This document shows positions 41,810 to 50,318 of a stretch of DNA of 64,000 nucleotides, piece by piece; position 1 is the stretch's first letter; each line of letters starts with the position of its first letter. The stretch lies in the NCBI GenBank assembly GCA_964620045.1, contig CAZUJL010000009.1:1-64000 (forward strand), read 5' to 3'. Both the position numbers and the translations under genes were made by a program. Below the pieces are notes generated by a model that made no database searches, was not told the DNA's origin, and saw nothing but the letters and a program-made list of their open reading frames with translations. Origin of the DNA: VFKU01 sp964620045 (GTDB taxonomy: Bacteria > Hydrogenedentota > Hydrogenedentia > Hydrogenedentales > GCA-2746185).

Positions 41810-42784
41810 GTGCACTTCCGCGTTGATTTCCCGGCTGCGCGCGCGCTGCAGGCCAGTGTGCTGCTTCTCATTTCGTCGTTTGCCGCAACGGCCCAGACCG
41901 TAGACCCTTCGTTGCTCGCCGATCTCGCGGCGCGTTCACATCCGCCGCGTTACGATCTGATCTCGGTCTTCAATCCGTGGGGCGAAGACCTGATGGTGCA
42001 TCGCGAACTGCCGGAAAATTTCGGCGCATGGGTCGTGGCCGCGGCGCAGGTGTACGCGGATCAGAAAATCCGCTTCGACGGCTACATGGGCAGCACGGAC
42101 GACGGCAGCCACTATCGCGCGGCGGCGGACGGCATCGATGCGGCGTGGGTGGGCGATAGTGTGAACATGCGGTACGGCAAATCACAGGATGGAGTAGTGG
42201 ACGATATCGGCGAGCGCCTGTGGATCTGCCTCGATCTGCCGGTGCACGCGATCACGCTGGCGGGGTATCCGATTCGTGAGGCGATGGCGGAAGATTTTTA
42301 CGCCGCGACCGACGTGTACACCATCAGCGGCACATTTTCGGAGAACCAACCGACAACGCAGGCGTATTTCCGGCGCGTGCGCAACATGCGGACGTTCTTC
42401 CAGCGACAACAAAAATATGTCGAACTGCATGTGACCAAAGAGGATTATCGGAATCCGGAGTTTCGACCGGCAGAGCCGTTCGCGCCGGGCGATGTGGTGA
42501 TGTTTGGACACTACGGCGATCCGGACGGCACGGGCGGCGTTTGGCATCCGAAACACTCGGGCATTGTGGGCACGGTGGATGAGCGCGGGTTGCCCGTGGT
42601 GATTTACAACATGCGCGTGTCGCAGGGCCTTCTCGACAAATACGACGGCAAGATTAACCAGACGCGCTCCATCGAAGGGAAGGATGTCTACTTCGAGCGC
42701 TATGCCGATCGCTATTCACTCATTGGATTCGGCCGCATTGTTCATCCGTACCACCCGGCCGTCGCCGTCGCGGAAACCCCATGA
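41810..42784 (+). CDS. Secreted protein, possibly DUF1287-like
   Basis: 324 aa. GTG at 41810 has GGGAG 6 nt upstream and gives a signal peptide (FRVDFPAARALQASVLLLIS, cleavage near AATAQ). The mature protein includes YFRRVRNMRTFFQRQ and the late segment FAPGDVVMFGHYG with KHSGIVGTVDERG. This recalls the GDIV...HIGIV core of DUF1287 and NlpC/P60-like folds, but the catalytic Cys is not obvious. The family call is therefore weak. Its stop overlaps the start of the oligopeptide-binding protein gene (ATGA), suggesting joint work on peptides or cell-wall fragments in the periplasm. Confidence 0.65.
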   Translation: MHFRVDFPAARALQASVLLLISSFAATAQTVDPSLLADLAARSHPPRYDLISVFNPWGEDLMVHRELPENFGAWVVAAAQVYADQKIRFDGYMGSTDDGSHYRAAADGIDAAWVGDSVNMRYGKSQDGVVDDIGERLWICLDLPVHAITLAGYPIREAMAEDFYAATDVYTISGTFSENQPTTQAYFRRVRNMRTFFQRQQKYVELHVTKEDYRNPEFRPAEPFAPGDVVMFGHYGDPDGTGGVWHPKHSGIVGTVDERGLPVVIYNMRVSQGLLDKYDGKINQTRSIEGKDVYFERYADRYSLIGFGRIVHPYHPAVAVAETP

Positions 42785-44400
42785 AACGCTGGATCGCTGT
42801 CGCGCTGCTCGTCGCGCTTCCGTTGGCATGCGGCGGCGAGCGCAATACGGCTACCGATACGACCACCATGCGCGTGGGCAATGGCGGCGAACCCAAGTCG
42901 CTCGATCCGCACCTTGTGACCGGATTGATTGAAGAGCGGTTGTTGTCGTCGTTGTTTGAAGGCCTCACGAACGTCGACCTCAACACGATGCAGGCGATCC
43001 CGGGCGTGGCGGAGCGCTGGGAAGTGTCGCCGGACGGCTTGCTGTACACCTTTCATCTGCGCGGAGATGCGCGCTGGAGCAACGGCGACCTGCTGACGGC
43101 AAAAGATTTTGTCTATAGCTGGCAGCGCATGCTCTCCCCCGCGCTCGCGGCGGAATACGCGTACATGTTCTACCTCATCGATGGGGCAGAGGCGTTCAAC
43201 ACGGGCACGTCGCAGGATTTCGGCAGTGTGGGCGTCCGCGTGATCGACGATCGAACGATGGAAGTGCGCCTGCGCGCGCCCGCTCCGTATTTTCTGATTC
43301 TGTTGTCGCACTTCAGCTTTTATCCCGTGCACCGCGCGACGATCGAGGCGCACGGCAAGATGACGGATCGCGACACAGCCTGGACACGACCGGGCAATCA
43401 TGTTTCCAATGGGCCCTTTGCGCTTTCGGCCTGGACACCGAGCAAAGAAATTGTGGCGATCAAGAACCCGTACTACTGGGGCAGCGCGAATGTGAAGTTG
43501 GAACGCGTGATGTTCCTGCCGATTCAGGATCCGAGCGTCGAAGAGCGCATGTTCCGCGCGGGCGAACTCGACATCACCAACCAGTTGCCGAGCGCGAAAG
43601 TGGAGGTCTATCAAAAAGAGCACCCCGAACAACTTCGCATCGATCCCTCGATCGCGACGGAGTTCGTGCGGTTCAACACCACGCGAAAACCGTTCAGCGA
43701 TCCGCGCGTGCGCTTGGCGTTTGCGCTGGCCATCGATCGGCAGTCGATCGTCGAGCACGTGATGCGCGCGGGCCAGATGCCGGCGACCTCCTTTGTGCCG
43801 CCGAACCTGGGCGGATACGCCTATGGCACGCACGCGAGCGGGGATGCGCCGAAGCGACATATTTTTGATCCCGAAGCCGCGCGCGCGTTGCTGGCGGAAG
43901 CCGGATATGCGGGCGGCGCGGGATTTCCGGCCGTCTCCATGATTTACGATACGAATGACAATAACCGGCGGTACTGTGAAGCATTGCAGAATATGTGGAA
44001 GAAGCAGTTGGGTGTGGACGTACAATTGCAGAACAGTGATGGGAAGACGTGGCTCGCGCGGATGATTTCGCTCGACTATGATCTGGCGCGATCGTTTTGG
44101 GTCGCGGACTATCCCGATGCGTCGAACTTTTTGGAAATGTTCCGCGCGGATTCCGGCAATAACCGGACGGGATATTCGGATGCCGCGTACGAGGGGGAAC
44201 TGGAGCGGTCGGCGCACGCGAGCGATCCGGCTGAGCGCAACCGGTTGTTCGATGTTGCGGAGCGGCGATTGCTGGCCGCGGCGCCGATCACGCCGGTGTA
44301 CTATCAGACGCGGCCGTTCTTGAAGAGTCCGCGAGTGACGGGGATGACGCCAAACAATCTGAACAAGATTGACTGGCGAGGGTTGGCGCTGACGCCGTGA
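42781..44400 (+). CDS. Oligopeptide ABC transporter substrate-binding lipoprotein (OppA-like)
   Basis: 539 aa. The signal peptide ends in a lipobox LPLAC with Cys17, so it is a lipoprotein. SBP family 5 signatures are GGEPKSLDPHLV near the N-terminus, LFEGLTNVDLNTM, WSNGDLLTAKDFVYSWQRML, and NPYYWGSANVKLERVMFLPI. It should bind oligopeptides in the periplasm. No permease or ATPase genes are adjacent, so the transporter partners are elsewhere. Start overlaps the secreted-protein gene by 4 bp. Confidence 0.92.
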   Translation: MKRWIAVALLVALPLACGGERNTATDTTTMRVGNGGEPKSLDPHLVTGLIEERLLSSLFEGLTNVDLNTMQAIPGVAERWEVSPDGLLYTFHLRGDARWSNGDLLTAKDFVYSWQRMLSPALAAEYAYMFYLIDGAEAFNTGTSQDFGSVGVRVIDDRTMEVRLRAPAPYFLILLSHFSFYPVHRATIEAHGKMTDRDTAWTRPGNHVSNGPFALSAWTPSKEIVAIKNPYYWGSANVKLERVMFLPIQDPSVEERMFRAGELDITNQLPSAKVEVYQKEHPEQLRIDPSIATEFVRFNTTRKPFSDPRVRLAFALAIDRQSIVEHVMRAGQMPATSFVPPNLGGYAYGTHASGDAPKRHIFDPEAARALLAEAGYAGGAGFPAVSMIYDTNDNNRRYCEALQNMWKKQLGVDVQLQNSDGKTWLARMISLDYDLARSFWVADYPDASNFLEMFRADSGNNRTGYSDAAYEGELERSAHASDPAERNRLFDVAERRLLAAAPITPVYYQTRPFLKSPRVTGMTPNNLNKIDWRGLALTP

Positions 44401-44435
44401 ACTAAACGCGGCGCCGCGAAGGGGGAAACGAAGCG

Positions 44436-45686
44436 ATGCCATCCAAACCACGTGTGCTTTTCCTGGAGGAGCAGCCGGCCGCGCTGGCGGGGCTCCAGAC
44501 GGAATTCGCCTCGCTCAAACATTACTGGGAAATGGATTTTTCGGAGACGGCGCCCCATGCGCTGGATCGAATCAAAACGGGACCGGCTTACGATGCGGTG
44601 GTTGTCGATATCGCGCTCTCTACGGAAGATCCGGTGAGGGTGTTTAATGCGATCTCGACCGCGAATCCGCGCACCGTGCGCTTCGCGCTGACGGATCGCG
44701 CGGACGACGATCGCATCGCGCGATCCGCGCCGCATGCGCACCAGTTCGTGTTCACGCCCTGCGAATCGAACACATTACGCGTGCAGGTGACCCGGGCGCT
44801 TTCGCTGCGAGAAAAACTACGCGCGTGCCCCATCCGCTACAAACTGCACGGTGTGAATGCGCTGCCTCCCCTGCCCCGGTTGTACTCCGATGTGATGCGC
44901 GAGTTGCACTCGGCGGACCCCTCCATTGCTCGCGTGGGCGAAGTGATCGCCAAGGACGTGGCGATGAGCGCGAAGGTGCTGCAGGTGGTCAACTCGGCGG
45001 GCGTCGGCCTTCGCAATCGCGTGACGGGCATCGGCCAGGCGGCTTCGCTGCTGGGCCTGCAGCGCCTGAGCGCCATGGTGCTGGCGGTCGAAGTGTTCAA
45101 CCTGGTCGGCGGCAAGGCGATGCCCAAAGGATTCTCGCCGGACGCATTGTGGGAGCACTCGATGAAGGTGGCCGAGTTCGCGAAGAAAATTGCACAGACG
45201 GAATCCGACGACCCGCGATCGGCGGAAGCGGCATTCACCGCCGGGCTGTTGCACGATCTGGGTCTGATCCTGGTGGCGATTCATATGCCGGACCAGTTGA
45301 CCGACGCGCTGGCGCTCGCGAAAAAGAACAAAATTTGCCTGCTTGAAGCGGAACTGGAAACGCTCGGCGCGACGCATGCTGAGGTGGGTGGTTATTTGCT
45401 GGAATTGTGGGGGCTTCCGGACGCGATTGTCGAGGCGATCACGTTCCACGACTTTCCGTCTCACCTGCCGGAACAGGATTACACGACAAACACCGCGCAG
45501 CTCGAATTCGCGCCACTCACGGCCGTGCATGTGGCGAATTACTTTTGCGAGGAAGATCAGAAGAGCCACTTCGGGTGTGCTGAGACCACGCTCGATCAGG
45601 AGTACCTTCGCAATGCGAAGTTGCTGGATCGCGTCGAAACGTGGTGGAAAGACTGCACGGACGACGAGACATTCCTGCGCCGCTGA
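44436..45686 (+). CDS. HDOD protein with degenerate receiver domain
   Basis: 416 aa. The N-terminal domain aligns with a receiver (VLFLEEQPAALAGLQTEF, AVVVDIAL), but the acidic pocket reads EE instead of DD and the conserved Lys-Pro is replaced (FVFTPCES). Phosphorylation is therefore doubtful. The HDOD part (about 145-350) contains ALPPLPRLYSDVMREL, VAMSAKVLQVVNSAGVGL and GLLHDLGLILVAIHMP. It is a paralogue of the gene at 9860-11095, sharing for example GATHAEVGGYLLELWGLPD. Its stop directly abuts that of the convergent DinB gene. Confidence 0.88.
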   Translation: MPSKPRVLFLEEQPAALAGLQTEFASLKHYWEMDFSETAPHALDRIKTGPAYDAVVVDIALSTEDPVRVFNAISTANPRTVRFALTDRADDDRIARSAPHAHQFVFTPCESNTLRVQVTRALSLREKLRACPIRYKLHGVNALPPLPRLYSDVMRELHSADPSIARVGEVIAKDVAMSAKVLQVVNSAGVGLRNRVTGIGQAASLLGLQRLSAMVLAVEVFNLVGGKAMPKGFSPDALWEHSMKVAEFAKKIAQTESDDPRSAEAAFTAGLLHDLGLILVAIHMPDQLTDALALAKKNKICLLEAELETLGATHAEVGGYLLELWGLPDAIVEAITFHDFPSHLPEQDYTTNTAQLEFAPLTAVHVANYFCEEDQKSHFGCAETTLDQEYLRNAKLLDRVETWWKDCTDDETFLRR

Positions 45687-46157
45687 CTACGTGCGTGGCA
45701 AGCGCTGCCAGGTGATGTGATCCGTATTGATTGGTTGGCCGCCGTGCTCGCGGATATGCGCGGCGATCTGACCCCGGTGGTACGCGCCGTGGAACAGTAC
45801 GTGATCGAAGATGTCGCCGCGCGGCGTTGAGTAGGGCTGGCCGGCGAGATTGGCATACGCAACCGCCTCCTCCAACTGCGGCTCACGGGTCTGATCGAGC
45901 AGCATCTCCCACGTGCCGCGAAGGCCTTCGAGCCGGCCGTCGATTTGCGCCAGCGATAGATCCGGCCACGACACCGTGCACGGTTCGCCGCGCTGCAAGC
46001 GGCTGAGCCACACATCCTGCGCACCGATAATGTGCGCGAGCCACAGGCGGGCCTTGTCGGGCGCGGGGTTCATGGCGCGCAGCATCGCGAGCGCCTGCCG
46101 GTTGGCCCAGGCGTCGTAATCGAATTTTCCGCGGTAACGCGCGATGCGGTCGGCCAT
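45687..46157 (-). CDS. DinB-family protein
   Basis: 156 aa four-helix DinB/YfiT-like fold. IARYRGKFDYDAWANRQALAM opens the domain. The metal-binding His positions appear in LAHIIGAQDVW and FHGAYHRGQIAAHIREHGG. Such proteins often use thiols such as bacillithiol or glutathione as cofactors, or have unknown roles. ATG at 46157 follows GGGGAG by 5 nt; the longer open frame upstream is not supported. Divergent from the DUF486 gene. Confidence 0.88.
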   Translation of the reverse strand: MADRIARYRGKFDYDAWANRQALAMLRAMNPAPDKARLWLAHIIGAQDVWLSRLQRGEPCTVSWPDLSLAQIDGRLEGLRGTWEMLLDQTREPQLEEAVAYANLAGQPYSTPRGDIFDHVLFHGAYHRGQIAAHIREHGGQPINTDHITWQRLPRT

Positions 46158-46262
46158 GGATACTCCCCCACGTTCTGCGAACGTCGGGAACAGTAGAACA
46201 AAATCCTGCGCGGCTGCAATCGGGTATGCCAGAATTCCGGCGCCAATCTCCGGGAGGAACCC

Positions 46263-46619
46263 ATGCGCCAGATTCTGATAACCGTCGGTTTGTTGTGCCT
46301 CAGCAATGTGTTCATGACTTTTGCGTGGTATGGCCACCTGAAAAATCTCTCGCACCGCGCGTGGATCGTGGCCGCGCTGGTGAGCTGGGGCATTGCGCTG
46401 TTTGAATATCTGCTGCAAGTACCCGCGAACCGAATCGGGCATGAGGTGTTGAATGTTGGGCAGCTTAAAATTCTGCAGGAAGTGATCACGCTCAGCATCT
46501 TCGTGCCGTTTGCGGTGCTGTACATGAAGGAGCCGCTGCGCTGGGACTACCTGTGGGCGGCGCTGTGCATGGTGGGCGCCGTGTTCTTCATGTTTCGACC
46601 GTACTTCCTAAACCACTGA
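46263..46619 (+). CDS. DUF486 (DMT-family) small membrane protein
   Basis: 118 aa with four hydrophobic helices. RQILITVGLLCLSNVFMTFAWYGHLK, SWGIALFEYLLQVPANRIGH, and LQEVITLSIFVPFAVLYMKEPL then FRPYF are highly typical of DUF486 (PF04342), relatives of small drug/metabolite transporters. The substrate is unknown. A GGGAGGA ribosome site lies just upstream. Confidence 0.92.
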   Translation: MRQILITVGLLCLSNVFMTFAWYGHLKNLSHRAWIVAALVSWGIALFEYLLQVPANRIGHEVLNVGQLKILQEVITLSIFVPFAVLYMKEPLRWDYLWAALCMVGAVFFMFRPYFLNH

Positions 46620-46677
46620 AATGCCGGCAGGGTCGAATCCAGGTATGATGCGTCCATACGATCACGGGAGACACCAC

Positions 46678-48594
46678 GTGCGCCATTATCACTTGCTTCC
46701 TCTGCTTGCCGCGGCGCTGCTTGTCGCCATCCCCACGCTTGGATTCGCGCAACCGGAACCGGCCTCGCTGGACGACAAGGCGGCCCTGGAAGCATGGACC
46801 GACGGCACGGTGCAGGCGCTGCTGGAGGCGAACCACACGGCGGGTGGCGTGGTGACCATTGTGCGTAATGGGGAGATCATTCTCGCGAAAGGCTATGGCT
46901 ACGCCGATGTCGCCGAGCGCACGCCGGTCGATCCGGCGAAGACGCTATTCCGCATCGCGTCTGTGTCCAAACTGTTCACATGGACCTCGGTGATGCAGAT
47001 GATCGAGCAGGGGCGCATCGATCTGAATGCCGATGTGAACCAGTATCTCGACAAGGTACACGTGCCCAAGAAGTACGGCCAGCCGGTCACCATGAAAAAC
47101 TTACTGACGCACACGGCGGGTTTTGAGGATCAAGTGGTGGGCCTGTTCAGTCACGACCCGAAGAAGATGCGGTCGCTGGAGGAAATTCTGCTGGCGGAAA
47201 TGCCGGCGCGCGTGCGCGAGCCGGGAAAGTACGCGTCGTATTCGAACCATGGCACGGGGCTGGCCATGCACGTGGTGGAGCGCGTTTATGGCGCGCCGTG
47301 GGACAAGTACATCCAGTCGCATATTCTCGATCCGCTCGGTATGCAGAACACTGTGCTCGCGCAACCGTTGCCGGAAGCCTTCGCGAAGAACGTGTCCAAG
47401 GGATATTCGTGGCAGAACAACCGGCTGGAAGAAGAAGAGTTCGAACTCGTGCCGCTCGGACCGGTCGGCGGGATCAGCACGACGGGCCTCGACATGGCGA
47501 GCATGATGATGATGTATCTGAACGGCGGCGAACTGAACGGCGCTCGAATTCTGGAACCCGGCACGGTGCAGACGATGGAATCGACACTGCACAAGATGGC
47601 GGATGGCGCGTACGGCCAAGCCTACGGCATGCTCGATTTCAGCCGGCCGGGCGTGCATTGCGTCGGGCACGATGGCGACACGATCTGGTTTCATTCGACG
47701 TTTGCGCTGTTTCCGGAGCACAACACCGGCGTGTTCGCATCGTTTAATACCAATACCGGTGCCCAAAGCCGCAGCCAGTTTGCCGATGCATTCATCGAAC
47801 GCTTCTTCGCGCCGGCATCCGCTGAGAAACTCACGCCGCCGGAAGGTTTCGGCGCACGCATTTCGAAATACACCGGATCGTTTCGCGTGAACCGGTTCTC
47901 ACACCGCACGCTGGCGAAACTGAGTTATGCGATGAGTCCTGTGTTTGTGCGGGAGGACGGGAAGGGCGCGCTGCTCATGAGCCTGACCGGGAACAAGCGG
48001 TGGATCGAGGTGGGCCCGCACACTTTCCAGGACGAGAACAGCGAGCGGAAAATTATTTTTATCCCGGACGAAAACGGAGAGTTTAATCACTTTGCATTTT
48101 CGGATGTCGGCATCATGGCGTTTGAGCGGAATGACACGGTCAGCGATCCCAAATTCCACGCGTATCTTTTCCTCGGCACAATCATCCTCAGCCTGCTGGG
48201 AATTGTCTGCTGGCCGGTGGCGCGCATTATGCGGTGGAAACACGATGTAATTGTGTCGCGCGGCGGATTAATCTCCGTGCCGGCACGTGTGTTGGGTTGG
48301 ATCAATTGCGTGCTGGTGCTCGCATTCGCGGTGATGTTCAGTGTTGCCGCTTCGGATCCCGAGAAAGTGGCCTTTGGCCTCTCGCCCGTCTTCACGCCGC
48401 TGCTGATCATGCCGCTGGCGATCGCGGTGCTAACCCTGATCATGATCGCGGTGATGGTGCGGCAGTGGACGGCGGGCAACGGGACGTTCACCGCGCGCGT
48501 GGTGTACACGCTGATGACGCTGGTGATGTGCGTGTTCGTGTTCCAGACCGTCTTCTGGAACCTTACGGCCGTGCAGAATTTCCGGTTCCTGTAA
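46678..48594 (+). CDS. Serine hydrolase (beta-lactamase class C family) with four C-terminal membrane helices
   Basis: 638 aa. GTG at 46678 (GGGAG 7 nt upstream) yields a signal peptide (LLPLLAAALLVAIPTLGFAQ). The catalytic Ser95 sits in SVSK and the Tyr motif in YASYSNHG; HTAGFED and LGPVGGISTTGLDMA are also family-typical. After about residue 480, four hydrophobic helices follow, so the hydrolase faces the periplasm while anchored in the membrane. Likely acts on a D-amino-acid peptide or ester rather than conferring resistance. Its 3' end overlaps the convergent PHP gene by 32 bp. Confidence 0.88.
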   Translation: MRHYHLLPLLAAALLVAIPTLGFAQPEPASLDDKAALEAWTDGTVQALLEANHTAGGVVTIVRNGEIILAKGYGYADVAERTPVDPAKTLFRIASVSKLFTWTSVMQMIEQGRIDLNADVNQYLDKVHVPKKYGQPVTMKNLLTHTAGFEDQVVGLFSHDPKKMRSLEEILLAEMPARVREPGKYASYSNHGTGLAMHVVERVYGAPWDKYIQSHILDPLGMQNTVLAQPLPEAFAKNVSKGYSWQNNRLEEEEFELVPLGPVGGISTTGLDMASMMMMYLNGGELNGARILEPGTVQTMESTLHKMADGAYGQAYGMLDFSRPGVHCVGHDGDTIWFHSTFALFPEHNTGVFASFNTNTGAQSRSQFADAFIERFFAPASAEKLTPPEGFGARISKYTGSFRVNRFSHRTLAKLSYAMSPVFVREDGKGALLMSLTGNKRWIEVGPHTFQDENSERKIIFIPDENGEFNHFAFSDVGIMAFERNDTVSDPKFHAYLFLGTIILSLLGIVCWPVARIMRWKHDVIVSRGGLISVPARVLGWINCVLVLAFAVMFSVAASDPEKVAFGLSPVFTPLLIMPLAIAVLTLIMIAVMVRQWTAGNGTFTARVVYTLMTLVMCVFVFQTVFWNLTAVQNFRFL

Positions 48595-49420
48595 GCCGCT
48601 CACGAATGCGCGCGTAGACCGAGTAGGGCGTGCGCACGGTGCCCATGAGCAGCGGGTCGCCCTTGATGCCGCCGTGGCAGTCGGAGCCGCCGGTGGCCAG
48701 GATTCCGCGTTTTTCCACGAGCGCCGCGAAGCGTTTCTGCTGATCGGGTGTGTGCTTGGAGTGGAATACTTCGATGCCATCGAAGGGCAGCGCGAGCAAG
48801 GTATCGAAGCGTGAATCCATGCGTCCGATTGCGGGATGTGCGACAAAGGCGAGTCCGCGTGCCGCATGGATCACGTCCACCGCGTCGCGCGCGGAAATTG
48901 ACTCGCGTGCGATGTATGCCGGGCGGCCGGCCTTTAGATATTTTTCGAAGGCATCCTGCACGGTTGTGGCGTGCTTGAGATCGACAACGGCCTGCGCGAG
49001 ATGCATCCGCCCCACCACTCCCCCCGCGCGGGCCTCGATGGCGGCAAAGTCCACGGGCACGCCCAGCGCGTTGAGTTTTTTTGCCATCGCGCGGCCGCGA
49101 TCAAGGCGGATCGCGGCCATCTCGCCGAGGCGATCGAAGAGCGCCGGGTTTTCCGGATCGACGCCAAGGCCGAGGATGTGCAGCTCTTGCGCGCCGATGT
49201 GCGACGAAATCTCCACCCCCGTCAGAAACTCGATGCCGTGCGCGGCGCACGCGGCCGCGGCACGCGGGAGTGCGCCGAGGGTATCGTGATCCGTGATCGC
49301 CATGGCCGAGGCGCCCAATGACGCCGCACGCTCCACGACGGCCTCGGGGGCATCCGCGCCGTCCGAGAAGTTTGTATGCAGATGCAGATCGACCCAGCGC
49401 GCGTCGGCGTCGGGCATCAT
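48563..49420 (-). CDS. PHP-domain phosphoesterase (RnmA/YciV-like)
   Basis: 285 aa. Metal-binding PHP motifs: DLHLHTNFSDG, AITDHDTLG, GVEISSHIGAQELHILGLG, and later FVAHPAIGR, EVFHSKHT and ATGGSDCHGG. It matches 3',5'-nucleoside bisphosphate phosphatase / RNase AM family members (YciV). ATG at 49420 overlaps the nusB stop (ATGA), placing it at the end of the riboflavin operon. Substrate specificity is inferred from family only. Confidence 0.9.
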   Translation of the reverse strand: MMPDADARWVDLHLHTNFSDGADAPEAVVERAASLGASAMAITDHDTLGALPRAAAACAAHGIEFLTGVEISSHIGAQELHILGLGVDPENPALFDRLGEMAAIRLDRGRAMAKKLNALGVPVDFAAIEARAGGVVGRMHLAQAVVDLKHATTVQDAFEKYLKAGRPAYIARESISARDAVDVIHAARGLAFVAHPAIGRMDSRFDTLLALPFDGIEVFHSKHTPDQQKRFAALVEKRGILATGGSDCHGGIKGDPLLMGTVRTPYSVYARIRERLTGTGNSARP

Positions 49421-49857
49421 GACTGCGTGGAGGTTTCCGGTGCGTCGCCGTCGCGCAAGCGATCGAGCACGGCGTTGATGAAACCGGTGGATTCCTCGGC
49501 CCCGTAGGCCTTCGCGAGTTCGAGGGCTTCATTGATCGCGACCTTGGGCGGCACATCGTGGCGGTAGCGCATCTCGAAAAGACCAATGCGCAAAATCGTG
49601 CGCTCGATGCGGCCGACGCGCTCGGGTGTCCACCCTTGTAGCGCGCCATTTACGGAGGCGTCGAGCTCTTCGCGGTGATCTTCCACACCTTCGATCAATT
49701 CATCGGCGTATTGCCGGGCGTCGTCGCGTGTCGTGAAGGTCTCCCAGAAATGCGGGAGCGCGTCGCGCCAGTCGACCCCGGTGAACCCGAGGCCGAACAG
49801 AAATTCCAGGGCACGTTCGCGCGCGCGGCGGCGGGCGCTGGGGGGCGCGTCGTTCAC
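49417..49857 (-). CDS. nusB: Transcription antitermination factor NusB
   Basis: 146 aa all-helical. RRRARERALEFLFGLGFTG at the N-terminus and the C-terminal part with RIERTILRIGLFEMRY, PPKVAINEALELAKAYGAEE and STGFINAVLDRL are diagnostic. NusB binds boxA RNA with NusE in rRNA antitermination. The ribH-nusB order is common in bacteria. GTG start overlaps the ribH stop. Confidence 0.96.
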   Translation of the reverse strand: MNDAPPSARRRARERALEFLFGLGFTGVDWRDALPHFWETFTTRDDARQYADELIEGVEDHREELDASVNGALQGWTPERVGRIERTILRIGLFEMRYRHDVPPKVAINEALELAKAYGAEESTGFINAVLDRLRDGDAPETSTQS

Positions 49858-50318
49858 AGTTTCCTCAACAAGTTCGCCATTTCAATGGCGGCCATGGCCG
49901 AGTCAAAACCCTTATTGCCCGATTTGGTGCCGGCGCGTTCGACGGCTTGCTCGATCGTGTCCGTGGTCAGCACGCCGAAGATAATCGGCACGCCGGTTTG
50001 CGCGGATGCCTGCCCCACGCCCTTCGCGGCTTCGCCGGCGACGTAGTCGAAGTGCGGCGTCGCGCCACGAATCACGCAACCGAGCGCAATAACGGCGTCG
50101 AACTTTTTGGATTCGGCGAGCTTGCGCGCGATCAGCGGAATTTCGAAGGCGCCCGGTGTCCACGCGATCGTGATGTCCTCGTCGGCAACACCGTGTCGCT
50201 TGAGGCCGTCGAGCGCGCCGTCGAGCAGTTTTCCGCTGATGAATTCATTAAAGCGGGAAATCACAATGCCGAACTTGCGTGATTTTCCCGCGAAATCGCC
50301 TTGCAGGATGGTGGCCAT
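49854..50318 (-). CDS. ribH: 6,7-dimethyl-8-ribityllumazine synthase
   Basis: 154 aa. Condenses 5-amino-6-ribitylaminouracil with dihydroxybutanone phosphate to the lumazine. Motifs: IVISRFNEFISGKLLDGAL, WTPGAFEIPL, AVIALGCVIRGATPHFDYV and PIIFGVLTTDTIEQAVERAG, with the catalytic His in the TPHFDYV segment. Likely forms pentamers or capsids. The stop is coupled to nusB and the start is adjacent to the ribBA stop. Confidence 0.97.
   Translation of the reverse strand: MATILQGDFAGKSRKFGIVISRFNEFISGKLLDGALDGLKRHGVADEDITIAWTPGAFEIPLIARKLAESKKFDAVIALGCVIRGATPHFDYVAGEAAKGVGQASAQTGVPIIFGVLTTDTIEQAVERAGTKSGNKGFDSAMAAIEMANLLRKL

Noticed and set aside
42742..44451. 569-aa minus-strand open frame opposite the OppA-like gene
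   Set aside because: Shadow frame with no recognisable domain or ribosome site.
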